Shown in pieces: positions 51,371 to 60,888 of a stretch of 64,000 nt of DNA. This DNA is from Planctomycetota bacterium (GTDB lineage: Bacteria; Planctomycetota; UBA1135; JADKAF01): the NCBI GenBank assembly GCA_016719295.1, contig JADKAF010000001.1:6138001-6202000 (forward strand), read 5' to 3'. The notes beneath the pieces were generated by a model. The model did not search any database and was not told where the DNA came from. It saw nothing but the letters and a program-made list of their open reading frames with translations. Every line of letters starts with the position of its first letter. Position 1 is the stretch's first letter. The position numbers were made by a program, and so were the translations under genes.

Positions 51371-52423
51371 CTACTGGCAGGTCAGGTTCTCGGTGTTGCT
51401 CGCGACGATGATCGGCGCGTTCGCCGGATCGAAGCCGAGGACGACCGCCTGGAAGTTCACGTCGAGCCCGCCGAGTCGCGCGTGGATGCCGAAGGGCACG
51501 GACGCCGCGCCGCTGACATCGGTGACGAGCCCGAGCGCGATGCGCGGATCCACGAGGAGATTGCAGGTGCTGAACGGCAGGGGCGCCGGCGCCGGCAGCA
51601 GCGCGCCGACGGTCAGGACGCCGAGGGCGTTTGCCGGAGCGCCGGTGAGGTCGAGCTGGATGCGGACGCCGCCCGTGGCGGGAGCCGCCGTGCCGGCGAG
51701 GTTCGCGCCACAGGGGCGGCTCACGGTGGTCCAGGTGCAGGTCGGGGTGCTCGGATCGGGGCGGAAGTAGACGCGCAGCGAGGCGCCGTAGCCTTCCTGT
51801 CCGACGCCGCGAACGCCCGCTCGGCCTTCGGTGACGATGCCGAGGACGACCCCGTTCCGCCCGGCGGTGACGGGGATGCGCGCGCCTTGCAGCGTGCCAT
51901 CGACCGCGCCGCGCCAATCCGGCTGGCCGTCGCCGTCGACGTCGATGAACGCCGCGCAGCTCGCGTTGGCGCTCGCGCGGCCTTGGAGCTGGATCACCAC
52001 CAAGCCCGTCGCGCCGGCGCGGACCGGGTAGGCGGCGCGCAGGCCGTGCGCCCCGAAGCTCGGCGGGGTCGTAGCGGGCCGCGCGCTTCTCGAGGTGCCG
52101 GCTTGCGCCGCGGAGTTCGCGTCCTGGCTCGAGGCCGTCCCGTTCTCGTCGATCTGGAGCCCGAGGCCGTAGGTCGGATCGGAGATCGCCAGCACCTGCG
52201 TGCTCGCGCCGGAGGCGGCGCGGCGGTCGCCCGTGCGCGCGGCGATCGAGAGCCCGCCGCGTCCGATCGGGGTTCCCGCGGCCACGCCGTCGAGGCTCGG
52301 GCCGGCGGGCGCGATGGCCAGGACGCTGTAGTCGGTCGCCGTGCCGAAGCTCGGGCTGGTCTGGGTCTGCGCGACCGCCTGGGGCGCCAGCGCGAGGGTG
52401 AGGAGGAGAGTGAGCTTGCGCAT
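51371..52423 (-). CDS. Secreted protein with C-terminal module
   Basis: A 350-residue exported protein (signal peptide LLLTLALAPQAVAQ). The middle is Gly/Ala-rich and beta-rich; one calcium-type loop is visible (FIDVDGDGQPDWRGAVDG), as in FG-GAP-like or EF-hand-like proteins. No enzyme is recognised. The last ~100 residues form the shared module, with VDPRIALGLVTDVSGAA and a terminus FQAVVLGFDPANA...ASNTENLTC. It lies between two other secreted-protein genes on the same strand, with 140-180 base gaps, so it may have its own promoter. Function unknown. Confidence 0.7.
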   Translation of the reverse strand: MRKLTLLLTLALAPQAVAQTQTSPSFGTATDYSVLAIAPAGPSLDGVAAGTPIGRGGLSIAARTGDRRAASGASTQVLAISDPTYGLGLQIDENGTASSQDANSAAQAGTSRSARPATTPPSFGAHGLRAAYPVRAGATGLVVIQLQGRASANASCAAFIDVDGDGQPDWRGAVDGTLQGARIPVTAGRNGVVLGIVTEGRAGVRGVGQEGYGASLRVYFRPDPSTPTCTWTTVSRPCGANLAGTAAPATGGVRIQLDLTGAPANALGVLTVGALLPAPAPLPFSTCNLLVDPRIALGLVTDVSGAASVPFGIHARLGGLDVNFQAVVLGFDPANAPIIVASNTENLTCQ

Positions 52424-52563
52424 GGAGTTCTGAGTCCGAGGAGAGAGGGAGAAAGGGGTCCGCTCGAGGGATCCGTCGATCCGCTCGCGCGCGCCAGCCG
52501 GAGGAACCGGCGCGGCGCTCGCACGCCCCGCAGGAATGCGCTTCTTCCGCCGGCGCACGCGCT

Positions 52564-55500
52564 TCATTGGATCGCGATGCGGAGCCCCGGACCAGAGGCG
52601 AAGAGCCCCTGTGCCGCGTGGCAGCTCGGCGCGTTCAGGCCGAAGGCCTGCGCGTGCAGCACCGCGCCGCTCGGCACCCACGGCACCGGCAAGGCTAACA
52701 GCGCTCGCCCGAGCCCGTCGCTCGGGAGCACGAGCACGCGGAAGTCGGGTGCGCTCGGGTCCAGCCAGAGCGGCGCCTGATCGACGAGGAAGCCCCCACC
52801 GCTCGGTGCGGAGCCCAGCGCCACCAGGACGGGCAGACCCGGCCACGGGTTCCATGCCCCGAGGCCGAAGAAGGCGTCGCCCGGATGAGCCTCGCGCAGC
52901 GCCTCGAGTCCGACGCCGGAGCTGGTCCCCGCGCAGAGCGGGGAGCTGTAGCCGTACGCTCGAACCCCACGCAGCGGCACCTCGTGGGCCAGCGCGCGCA
53001 CTTGCTCGGCGGACAGCGCGACCCCATCGACGCGCACCTCGTCGATCCGCCCGTCGAAGGGGCGCGAGCCGCTGATCGGGTTGTCGCCGATCCACACGGG
53101 GAGCTGCGGGTTCGCGTCGATCGAGCCGGCGGCCGCGGCGCGTCCAACCATCTCGCCGTCGAGGTAGAGCACGAGCGCGGTGCCATCGTAGACGGCCGCC
53201 ACGTGCGTCCACGCGCTCGCCGAGATGTTCCCCTGCGCGGCGATCAGCGTGTGCGTGAGGCCATTCAGCTTGAGGCGGAAGCGCGGGCGGATCTCCGCGC
53301 CGACCGCCAGCGTCGAGAGCATGAACACGTGGTCCTGCTCGGCGGTGCTCAGGCTCTTCGAGAGGATGCGCGCATCGCCGTTCGCCAGATGCGCGAAGCC
53401 ATCGCTCTGGATCCAGGCCGAGATGGTCATCGCGTTCGGCGTGAGATCGAAGTTGCCCGCCGAGACGCGTGTGCCGGTCGGCGCGAAGTCGAGCGCGCCG
53501 TTCACGAGGCCTGGAGCCCAGCTCGCGCCGTTCACCGTGCCGTGGTTCCCGCGCGGGCCCGAGTCGAGCGCTTGGGTCCCCGAGCCTTCGTCGAAGTGCC
53601 AGAGGGAGAGCGGCGCCGGCAAGCGCGCGAAGTCCGCGCGGACGATCTCGCTCGGCAGCTTGCCCGGCTCGAACGCGCGCGCCCTGAGCTGCGTGGTGTC
53701 GAAGAGCGCGAGCGGGCCAATGTAGAGCGGCGAGCTCGCCGTGGGAGCGCTGCCGTCGAGCGTGTAGCGCAGCTCTTGTCCGCGGAACGCTGGATAGATC
53801 GATACCACGCGGCCCACCTGGAACGCGCTGCCCTGCGTGTCGATGCCCGGCGCCTGCGCGATCGGTGTCTGTCCGCCGCCGGTGCGCGCGCGGTTCTCGA
53901 AGATCCAGAGCTTGGGATTCGTCCAGCCGATCGACACCAGGTCGAGATCGCCGTCGCGATCGAGATCGATGGCCTGCGTTCCGTCGTGATGATCGATCAC
54001 ATTGCTGGGCTGCGCGTCCACGATCACCGTGGGCCAGCTCTGGAGCGTAGCGTCGTTGCGGAGCAACACGACGCGGTTCGTGCTCGCGCCGCGATGCTCG
54101 CCGAGCACGAGGTCGATGTCGCCGTCGCGGTCGAAGTCGGCGGCATCGAGGCTGAAGCCCTGGCCTTCGAAGCTGCCGAGGATGCGTCGCGTCCAGGTCC
54201 CCGTCGGGTTGCCGGCGGGGCGCGGGTTCTCGAACCAGACCACCTCGCGACCGTTCTCGAGGCCCATCGCGACGTCGAGATCGCCGTCGCCGTCGAGATC
54301 GACCACGCGGTTGCGATCCGGCTCGGGGGTCCCGCCGAAGCCCGGGAGGTCGCTGACGCCGCCGAGCGCGCGCGGGGTCCAGCTCGGGTTCTCGAGCCAG
54401 GTCGTGCCGAGCACGAGATCGAGATCGCCGTCCCCGTCGAGATCGCCGGAGGAGAGCTCCTCGCCGAGCGAGAGCGGCTGGATGCGGCGCCAGGTCCACG
54501 TGTTGGCGGCGGGATTCGCGGGCACGGTGAGCATCTGCACGCCGACCGAGGGATCGTGCCAGGAGAGCGCCACCTCGCGCGCGCTCGAAGGACCGGCGAA
54601 GCGCTGCACGTGTACGCCCTGGAGGAAGTCGCCCTGCGCGGAGGCGATGTTGGTGTGGATGAGGAAGCCCGCGGCGCCGCGATTCTCGGCCCAGGCGAGC
54701 TGGCCGTTCGCCTGGCTCCCCGGCGCCCGCGTACCCAGCAGATCGCTGTCGCCGTCCCCGTCGATGTCGAAGCTCGTCGCGTAGTCGAGGTAAGCGCCTG
54801 GGTTGATCTCGAAGCGCGTCCAAGCTCCCGCGAGGGTCCCCGGGTTCTTCCACCACCAGCCGCCCGCGACGAGATCGACGAGGCCGTCGTTGTCGAAGTC
54901 GCCGCTGCCGACGAAGACCGGACGATAGGGCAGCGCACCATCGACGAGGTGGCGCTGCCAGCGATCGAGCGGCAGCGTCAGGCGGTCGTTCCACCAGAGA
55001 TCGAGGCGCGGCGTGCCGTCGTTGTAGGGCTTGTGAGCGACATCGAGGTCGCCGTCTCCATCGAGATCGGCGAGGCGCCCTTCGTGGATGTCGTTACCGG
55101 TGGCCAGCACCTGCTCGGTGAAGTTGCCGGCGCCATCGCCGTAGAGCACGCGCACGCGGCAGCTCGCGCCGCCGAGCCTCATCTCGCCCAGGAACAGGTC
55201 CTGCGCTCCGTCGCCGTCGAGATCGGCGATGTCCAGAGTGTGGCCGTGCGCAACGTAGCCGAGCGGCCGGCTGAGCCACGCGGAGCCGTTCCACTCGTAC
55301 CAGAATCCGTTGCCGCTCGCGTCGCCGGGAACGAACACGAGCTCCGGCCGACCGCCCGCGACGAGCTGGCCGACCTCCGCGCGCGAGAAGTTCATCGCGG
55401 CGTCGACGACGTTCTCCTGGAAGGCGCCGTTGCCGAGGTGCTTCCACCAACGCCCGGCGCCGACGATGTCGGCGACGCCGTCCAGATCGACATCGCCGAT

Positions 55501-56127
55501 GGCCAGCCCCTCGAACTGAACGCTGCTCGCGCGGTAGATCACGCGGCTCGGCCAAGGCTGCGAGGTACTGGAGGGCTGGCTCGGGATCTCGAAGAGCAGG
55601 AGCTCCTGCGCGTTCTGATTCCAGGCCACGAGCTCGGTCGCGCCGTCGCCGTCGACATCGCCGAAGGCCTGGTCGTGATGCTGCGTGCCGCCGCCCGACT
55701 TCACGACGCGGCGCGTCCACGGCGCTGCGAAGCTCGGGTAGGGGTTCTCCCACCAGTAGATCTCGGCACCGGCGAAGTCCTGGCCGATCACGACATCGGG
55801 ATCGCCATCGCCATCGATGTCGTGGACCGCGCCGCCGGCCTCGCTCTGCACGTTGTTGGGATCGACGTCGATGCGCAGCCAGGTGCCATTGGCCTGACTC
55901 AGCCAAGCTTGCACTCGACCGCCGTAGCCGCGCGAGGCGACGAGCACGTCCTCGGCGCCGTCGCGATTGAAGTCGGCGGTGAGGCACGTCGTCTGCTGCA
56001 CGGCGCCCTGCGGCGCGGGGATCGCACCGGTCGAGGAGCTCTCGTGGCGCCAAGAGGTCTGCGCGGGAGCGAACAGCGCGAGCGTCGTCGACGCGAGCGC
56101 GAGCGAAACTTGGCGAAGGAGGATCAT
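52564..56127 (-). CDS. Large secreted FG-GAP / LamG protein
   Basis: A 1187-residue exported protein (signal peptide LALASTTLALFAPAQ). Residues ~45-760 are many FG-GAP/VCBS-type repeats with calcium loops (DFNRDGAED, DIDGDGDPD, DVDGDGATE, DLDGDGDLD), probably forming two or more integrin-like propellers. Near 785-840 is a chitobiase/hexosaminidase C-terminal-like domain (RYTLDGSAPTASSPLYIGPL). A LamG-like domain (~842-1000, LSLWHFDEGSGTQALDSG) follows, and the shared C-terminal module is at the end (AQAFGLNAPS...ASGPGLRIAIQ). No catalytic residues are seen, so adhesion, carbohydrate binding or surface structure is likely. A good ribosome-binding site (GGAGGA-type) is missing; the start ATG 56127 fits the signal peptide. 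Confidence 0.85.
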   Translation of the reverse strand: MILLRQVSLALASTTLALFAPAQTSWRHESSSTGAIPAPQGAVQQTTCLTADFNRDGAEDVLVASRGYGGRVQAWLSQANGTWLRIDVDPNNVQSEAGGAVHDIDGDGDPDVVIGQDFAGAEIYWWENPYPSFAAPWTRRVVKSGGGTQHHDQAFGDVDGDGATELVAWNQNAQELLLFEIPSQPSSTSQPWPSRVIYRASSVQFEGLAIGDVDLDGVADIVGAGRWWKHLGNGAFQENVVDAAMNFSRAEVGQLVAGGRPELVFVPGDASGNGFWYEWNGSAWLSRPLGYVAHGHTLDIADLDGDGAQDLFLGEMRLGGASCRVRVLYGDGAGNFTEQVLATGNDIHEGRLADLDGDGDLDVAHKPYNDGTPRLDLWWNDRLTLPLDRWQRHLVDGALPYRPVFVGSGDFDNDGLVDLVAGGWWWKNPGTLAGAWTRFEINPGAYLDYATSFDIDGDGDSDLLGTRAPGSQANGQLAWAENRGAAGFLIHTNIASAQGDFLQGVHVQRFAGPSSAREVALSWHDPSVGVQMLTVPANPAANTWTWRRIQPLSLGEELSSGDLDGDGDLDLVLGTTWLENPSWTPRALGGVSDLPGFGGTPEPDRNRVVDLDGDGDLDVAMGLENGREVVWFENPRPAGNPTGTWTRRILGSFEGQGFSLDAADFDRDGDIDLVLGEHRGASTNRVVLLRNDATLQSWPTVIVDAQPSNVIDHHDGTQAIDLDRDGDLDLVSIGWTNPKLWIFENRARTGGGQTPIAQAPGIDTQGSAFQVGRVVSIYPAFRGQELRYTLDGSAPTASSPLYIGPLALFDTTQLRARAFEPGKLPSEIVRADFARLPAPLSLWHFDEGSGTQALDSGPRGNHGTVNGASWAPGLVNGALDFAPTGTRVSAGNFDLTPNAMTISAWIQSDGFAHLANGDARILSKSLSTAEQDHVFMLSTLAVGAEIRPRFRLKLNGLTHTLIAAQGNISASAWTHVAAVYDGTALVLYLDGEMVGRAAAAGSIDANPQLPVWIGDNPISGSRPFDGRIDEVRVDGVALSAEQVRALAHEVPLRGVRAYGYSSPLCAGTSSGVGLEALREAHPGDAFFGLGAWNPWPGLPVLVALGSAPSGGGFLVDQAPLWLDPSAPDFRVLVLPSDGLGRALLALPVPWVPSGAVLHAQAFGLNAPSCHAAQGLFASGPGLRIAIQ

Positions 56128-56251
56128 GCGAGAGCGAGGGCTGCGCGGCGTTCGAGCACGCCGGTGGGGAAGCCCATGATCGTCCACGGACCCCTCGGAT
56201 GCGCAACGGGCCGGATGGCCCAGGCGCTCTCCCAAGATGGGCCCCTTCGCG

Positions 56252-57424
56252 TCAGACGACGAGGAGCTCTGCCTGCAGGCCCAGCTCGCGCGCGCTCGCG
56301 CCGATCTCCGCCGCGTACGCGGGGTTCATGACCAGGATCACGTCGACGCCGCTGTCGCGCAGAGCCTCGGGGGGATCGACGCGGTGTCCGGTGAGCGGCA
56401 CATGCCGTCCGACCTTGCGGGGATGGATGTCGATCACGTGGCGAAGCGCCTCGAGCGGCTTCACGAGGGAGAGAAAGGTCGTGCCCTTCGCTCCCGCGCC
56501 CCACAGGGCGACGCGGCGGCCCGCCCGAGCCAGAGCTTCCAAGCGCCGACCCCATTCCTCGACCTTCGCCCGGTAGGTGGCTCCGAAGCGCTCGACGAGC
56601 GCGAGCTGCTCGGCGAGCGCGGAGGGCGACGGAGCGGTGCGCTCGCGCTCTCCCCGCAGCGCGAGCGCGCGCAGGTATTGCCCTTCGAACGCGCTCTCCA
56701 GCCAGCGAATGTCGAGGTCGGCGCGTTGCAGCAGCGCGCGGAGCGAGAGAGGCGTGAAGATCGAGACGTGCTCGTAGATCACGTCCCAGATACCGAGATC
56801 GCGCAGGATCCACTCGCCGTTCGGCAGCTCGAGGAACAGCGCGCCGAGCGCGCTCTGCTCCAGCGTCGCGCGCAGCGCCAAGACGAACGCGAGCGGATCC
56901 TCGACGTGCTCGAGCACCTGGCGGGAAGCGACGAGATCGGCGGTGAGCCCGGGCTCCGCCGCCGAGAAGGCGCGGCGCTCGACGGTCCACGCCGCGTCGG
57001 CGGGGATCGCGCCGGAGAAGCTCGTGTCGAAGCCGACGCCGCGACAGCCGCCGCGTCGGCAGAGCAGGTCGAGGAACTCGCCCTTGCCGCAGCCGATCTC
57101 GAGCAAGCGGCGATCTCGCAGCGGCAGCTCGGCGACCAAGCGCTCCACGAGCTCCTCGACGTAGCGCTGGAAGCGCGGGGAGAAGTGCAGCGAGGCGTCG
57201 TACTCCGGCGTGTAGATGACGCGCGAGGCATCGAAGGCGGAGTTCCAGAGATGCCCGCAGCTCGTGCAGCATTCGATCCGCAGCGTGCCGCGCGGCACCG
57301 CGCGCGCCTGCTCGGCCGTCGGCCAGAGCTGCACGCAGTTCGCCGGCGCGCCTTCTTGCTCGAGCGCGCGCAGCGGCGAGCCCGCGCGGCAGATCGGGCA
57401 GGTCGCGGTGCGCGAGTCGCTCAC
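56252..57424 (-). CDS. Sugar C-methyltransferase (third of three)
   Basis: A 390-residue SAM-dependent methyltransferase of the sugar C-methyltransferase type. It has an N-terminal zinc-like Cys set (CPICRAG, CCTSCGH), a SAM domain (LLEIGCGKGEFLDLLCRRGG; QVLEHVEDPLAFV) and the active-site Glu-His in VIYEHVSIFT. The C-terminal Rossmann-like domain has ALWGAGAKGTTFL and VIDIHPRKVGRHVPLTG. It is homologous along its length to the two genes upstream on the same strand. The start is GTG, overlapping the stop of the preceding gene (GTGA). Such enzymes add a branching methyl group to NDP-ketosugars; the sugar is unknown. Confidence 0.85.
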   Translation of the reverse strand: MSDSRTATCPICRAGSPLRALEQEGAPANCVQLWPTAEQARAVPRGTLRIECCTSCGHLWNSAFDASRVIYTPEYDASLHFSPRFQRYVEELVERLVAELPLRDRRLLEIGCGKGEFLDLLCRRGGCRGVGFDTSFSGAIPADAAWTVERRAFSAAEPGLTADLVASRQVLEHVEDPLAFVLALRATLEQSALGALFLELPNGEWILRDLGIWDVIYEHVSIFTPLSLRALLQRADLDIRWLESAFEGQYLRALALRGERERTAPSPSALAEQLALVERFGATYRAKVEEWGRRLEALARAGRRVALWGAGAKGTTFLSLVKPLEALRHVIDIHPRKVGRHVPLTGHRVDPPEALRDSGVDVILVMNPAYAAEIGASARELGLQAELLVV

Positions 57425-58593
57425 ACCGCCGTCACTTCGGGAGCCAGTCCCATCGCCTCTAGGCTCGCGCGGATCTCCGGAACATAGATCGGGTTCATCA
57501 CGATCACGCCAGCCGGGCGGTACTCCCGCAGCAGCTCCGGGCTCGCGATCTCGTGACCCGTGCCGGCGAGGAACTTGCCGTGCTTATGGGGATTGATGTC
57601 GACGACGTACTCGATCTCGTCGCGGATGCCGAGCGTGTTCAGGTAGGAGACCGCTTTCGAGCCCGAGCCCCACAGCACGACGCGGCCTTTCGCGCGGAGT
57701 CGGGCGAGCTCTCCGCGCATGCGCGCGAAGTGCTCCGCGATCCCGTCTCGGAACGAGCGCACCTCCGCCAGGATCCGCGGGAGATCGTCCTCCGCCGCGA
57801 GATGCTCCCCGCTGCGGACGTCGCCCGGCGAGGCCTCGATCATCAGGTACTGATCGTCGAAGCCCTTCCAAAGCCGGGTCGGCGCGAAGCCGACGCGACG
57901 GAAGAGGCGCGCGAGCGAGCCCAGCGTGAAGTAGCTGCAGTGCTCGTAGTAGATGTCCCAGAACGCGCGCTCGCGCAGCACGCGCTCGACGTCGGGGACC
58001 TCGAGGAAGAAGACCGTGTCGCCGCGCCCCTCGAGCGTGCCGCGGATCATGCCGACGAAGTCGCGCACGGGCCCGATGTGCTCCAGCGTATGGCGGCAGC
58101 AGACGTAATCGGCTCGCAGGTCCTTCGTCCGCTCGGAGTAGAAGTCCTGGACGAAGCGCACGCGCTCGCGGTCCTCGCTCGCGGTTCGCTCGGGGCGATA
58201 GCTCGGATCGATGCCGATGCCGTGGCAGTCGGCGAGACGGCAGAGCTCCACCAGGAACTCGCCCTTCCCGCAGCCGATCTCGAGCACGGTCTTGCCGCGC
58301 AGCGCGTGGCGCTCGGCTTGATCGCGGCAGAGCTCAGTCTGGAAGGCGCGGAAACGAGCGGAGAAGCCCTGCGTCTCCTCGTAGTCCGGCGAGTACGAGT
58401 GCACGCTCGGATCGAAGAGCACGTTCTGGATGAAGCCGCAGCCATGGCAGACGGCGAGCGAGAGGTCGCCGCGCGGGAAGCGCAGCGCCTCCGCGCGATC
58501 GCGCACCATCAAGCACGAGTGCACGGGGACGCTGGGCGTCTCGTAGAAGCGCTCCAGGCGGCTCCCGCCGCAAGCCTGGCAGACCGTGCTCAT
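57421..58593 (-). CDS. Sugar C-methyltransferase (second of three)
   Basis: A 390-residue paralogue of its neighbours. It has N-terminal Cys pairs (CQACGGS, CHGCGF) and a SAM-binding domain with VLEIGCGKGEFLVELC and CCRHTLEHIGPVRDFV. The catalytic Glu-His is in IYYEHCSYFT, and the C-terminal domain shows VVLWGSGSKAVSYLN and VVDINPHKHGKFLAGTG. Both ends overlap neighbours by four bases (ATGA upstream, GTGA downstream), so translation of all three methyltransferases is coupled. A role in building branched-chain sugars of a surface glycan follows from the family and the rfbF neighbour. Confidence 0.86.
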   Translation of the reverse strand: MSTVCQACGGSRLERFYETPSVPVHSCLMVRDRAEALRFPRGDLSLAVCHGCGFIQNVLFDPSVHSYSPDYEETQGFSARFRAFQTELCRDQAERHALRGKTVLEIGCGKGEFLVELCRLADCHGIGIDPSYRPERTASEDRERVRFVQDFYSERTKDLRADYVCCRHTLEHIGPVRDFVGMIRGTLEGRGDTVFFLEVPDVERVLRERAFWDIYYEHCSYFTLGSLARLFRRVGFAPTRLWKGFDDQYLMIEASPGDVRSGEHLAAEDDLPRILAEVRSFRDGIAEHFARMRGELARLRAKGRVVLWGSGSKAVSYLNTLGIRDEIEYVVDINPHKHGKFLAGTGHEIASPELLREYRPAGVIVMNPIYVPEIRASLEAMGLAPEVTAV

Positions 58594-59846
58594 CGAACGG
58601 CGCCCACGAGGTTTCGATCGACGAGGCGGGGGCGAGGGATTGGGATCACGAACGAGCCTCCGGCATCTAGGTAGGCCTTCTGCTGCGCGAGGATCTCGGC
58701 GGCGAAGTTCCACGCGAGGAGCAGCACGGCCGCGGGGCGGTCCTGCAGCAGGAGCTCCGGAGCTCGGATCGGCAGGCGCACGCCGGGTACCCAGCGACCT
58801 TGCTTGTGGACGTTGCGATCGACGACGTAGTCGATCCACGAGCGATCCAGGCCCGCGTAGTTGAGCAGGATCGTGCCCTTCGCGGCGGCGCCGTAGGCGG
58901 CGATGCGCTGGCCGCGCTGCTTCCACTCGCCGAGCAGCGCGCGCAGCTCGTCGCGCACCCGCTCGACGCGGTGCGAGAAGCTGCGGTAGTAGTCGGGGCG
59001 CGTGAGCCCGTCGCGCTCCTCGGCGGCGAGCAGCTCGGCGACCGCGGGCGTCCGGAGCGGCGCGCGCCCTACGAAGAGCCGCAGCGAGCCGCCGTGGATC
59101 GCGAGGCGTCGCACATCCTGCAGCACGAGCCCGTGACGCGCGAAGAGCCGATCGAGGGCGGTCACCGAGAAGTAGCAGAGGTGCTCGTGGTAGATCGTGT
59201 CGAACTCGACGTGCTCGATCAGGTCGCGCACATAGGGCACCTCGATCACCGCGATCCCCTCGGGCTTCAGCAGCGCGGAGATGCCCTCGACGAAGCCATG
59301 CGTGTCGGCGACGTGCGCGAGGACGTTGTTCGCATGGAGCACATCGGCTCGCAGGCCGCCCCCGCGGAGCTCCTCGGCGAGCGCGCGGGTGAAGAACGCG
59401 TGTCGCGTGGGCACGCCGCGCTCCACCGCGGCGCGGACGGGGCCGGCGGCGGGATCGATGCCGAGCACCGGGATCCCGCGCTGCACGTAGTACTGGAGCA
59501 GGTAGCCGTCGTTGCTCGCGAGCTCGACCACCTGAGAGCGCGCGTCGAGCCCGCGCGCGGCGATCAGCTCTTCGACGTTCGCTCGCGAGTGCTCGAGGAG
59601 CGTCTGCGTGAACGAGGAGAAGTACGGATAGTCGGCGTCGAAGAGCTCCTCCGGCGGCACGGTGTGGAGGATCTGCACCAGCGTGCAGCACGGGCAGAAC
59701 GCGACCTCGAGGGGATAGCGAGGCTCGGGGCGATCGAGGTCCTTCTCGAAGAGGAAGCCATCGGAGAGCGGCAGCTCGCCGAGGTCGAGGAAGGTCTCGA
59801 GCTCCTCGTGGCCGCACGCGCGGCAGCCCGGGATCCGCTTCGCCAT
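58590..59846 (-). CDS. Sugar C-methyltransferase (first of three)
   Basis: A 418-residue enzyme closest of the three to canonical NDP-sugar C-methyltransferases. The N-terminal zinc-binding domain is complete (CRACGHEELETFLDLGELPL, then CPCCTLVQ). The SAM loop is VVELASNDGYLLQYY, the active-site motif is IYHEHLCYFS (Glu-His of the deprotonating pair), and the C-terminal domain opens IAAYGAAAKGTILLNYAGL with DRNVHKQGRWVPG. Such enzymes C-methylate 4-keto-6-deoxyhexoses at C3. It lies three bases downstream of the epimerase stop on the same strand and overlaps the next gene by four bases. Confidence 0.9.
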   Translation of the reverse strand: MAKRIPGCRACGHEELETFLDLGELPLSDGFLFEKDLDRPEPRYPLEVAFCPCCTLVQILHTVPPEELFDADYPYFSSFTQTLLEHSRANVEELIAARGLDARSQVVELASNDGYLLQYYVQRGIPVLGIDPAAGPVRAAVERGVPTRHAFFTRALAEELRGGGLRADVLHANNVLAHVADTHGFVEGISALLKPEGIAVIEVPYVRDLIEHVEFDTIYHEHLCYFSVTALDRLFARHGLVLQDVRRLAIHGGSLRLFVGRAPLRTPAVAELLAAEERDGLTRPDYYRSFSHRVERVRDELRALLGEWKQRGQRIAAYGAAAKGTILLNYAGLDRSWIDYVVDRNVHKQGRWVPGVRLPIRAPELLLQDRPAAVLLLAWNFAAEILAQQKAYLDAGGSFVIPIPRPRLVDRNLVGAVR

Positions 59847-59849
59847 CGC

Positions 59850-60878
59850 CTAGGCCGCCTTCCAGCGGAGCTGCGCATCGAGCTTGCCCGCCGCGAGCAG
59901 CTCGCGCACGTGGCGGATGCGCAAGTAGCGTGAGCTCTCGAACTCCTCGAGCGTCAGCCCGTGGGCGAGATAGGCGCGATAGAGCTCCTCGACGCCCGCG
60001 CGCACGGTCCAGGTGGGCTGGAAGCTCGGCAGCTCGCGGCGGATGCGCTCGCACGAGACGCGGTAGTTGCGCTTGTCGGGCCCGGCGCCGGACATGAAGG
60101 TCACGCGCGCGCCCTTCACCACGTCGGCGACGATCTCCGCGACCTCGCGCACGCGGTAGTTCTCCTCCGTGCGGCCGACGTTGAAGGCGCGGTTCCATAC
60201 CGCGTCGCGCGGGGCTTCCAGCACGGCGAGGAAAGCACGCGAGATGTCCTCGATGTGCACCAGCGGGCGCCACGGCGTGCCGTCGCTCTTCAGCAACACC
60301 TCGCCTTTGGTGACCGCGTAGCCCACGAGGTTGTTCACCACGAGGTCGCCGCGGAGACGCGGCGAGAGCCCGTAGGCCGTCGCGTTCCGCAGATAGCTCG
60401 GGCAGAAGCTGCGGTCGGCGAGCGGGGCCACGTCGCGCTCGACATAGACCTTCGACTCGCCGTAGGGCGTCACCGGGTTCATCGCGCCGTCCTCGTCGAC
60501 GAAGTCGTCGCCGGAGGCGCCGTAGAGGCTGCACGAGGAAGAGTGCAGGAAGCGCTCGACTCCCGCTCGCTTCGCCAGCTCCGCGAGGCGGACCGAGGCC
60601 CGGTGGTTGATCGCGTAGGTGCTGTCGGGCGCCAGATCGCCGAGCGGGTCGTTCGAGAGCCCGGCCAGGTGGATCACGGCGTCGTAGCCGCGCAGGTGCT
60701 CCTCCTCGACATCGCGCAGGTCCAGGCGCAGCTCGCGCACGCCGAGGGCGGGTGCTGTGAAGTCGCAGCCTTCGAAGAGCCCGGAGTCGAGGCCGGTGAC
60801 GGAGTGGCCGGCGCGGCGGAGGAGCGGCACCAACAGGCAGCCGATGTAGCCGCTGTGGCCGGTGACGAGGACGTTCAC
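59850..60878 (-). CDS. NAD-dependent sugar epimerase/dehydratase
   Basis: A 342-residue extended SDR enzyme. The NAD site is VLVTGHSGYIGCLLVPLL, the DxxD-like step follows, and the catalytic motif is SSSCSLYG with YGESK (Tyr-x3-Lys). The substrate half has TAYGLSPRLRGDLVVNNL and RPLVHIEDISRAFLAVLE. Family members dehydrate, epimerise or reduce NDP-sugars; the exact step here is uncertain. The start is GTG 60878, 10 bases after the rfbF stop. It lies between rfbF and the three C-methyltransferases, so it likely converts the sugar made by RfbF. The CDP-glucose 4,6-dehydratase usually found with rfbF is not in the window and this protein may replace it. Confidence 0.85.
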   Translation of the reverse strand: MNVLVTGHSGYIGCLLVPLLRRAGHSVTGLDSGLFEGCDFTAPALGVRELRLDLRDVEEEHLRGYDAVIHLAGLSNDPLGDLAPDSTYAINHRASVRLAELAKRAGVERFLHSSSCSLYGASGDDFVDEDGAMNPVTPYGESKVYVERDVAPLADRSFCPSYLRNATAYGLSPRLRGDLVVNNLVGYAVTKGEVLLKSDGTPWRPLVHIEDISRAFLAVLEAPRDAVWNRAFNVGRTEENYRVREVAEIVADVVKGARVTFMSGAGPDKRNYRVSCERIRRELPSFQPTWTVRAGVEELYRAYLAHGLTLEEFESSRYLRIRHVRELLAAGKLDAQLRWKAA

Positions 60879-60888
60879 GGCGAGAACC

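Noticed and set aside
52885..56331. 1148-codon plus-strand open frame
   Set aside because: It is antisense to the FG-GAP/LamG gene, with no domain or signal peptide; the minus strand has clear calcium-loop repeats.
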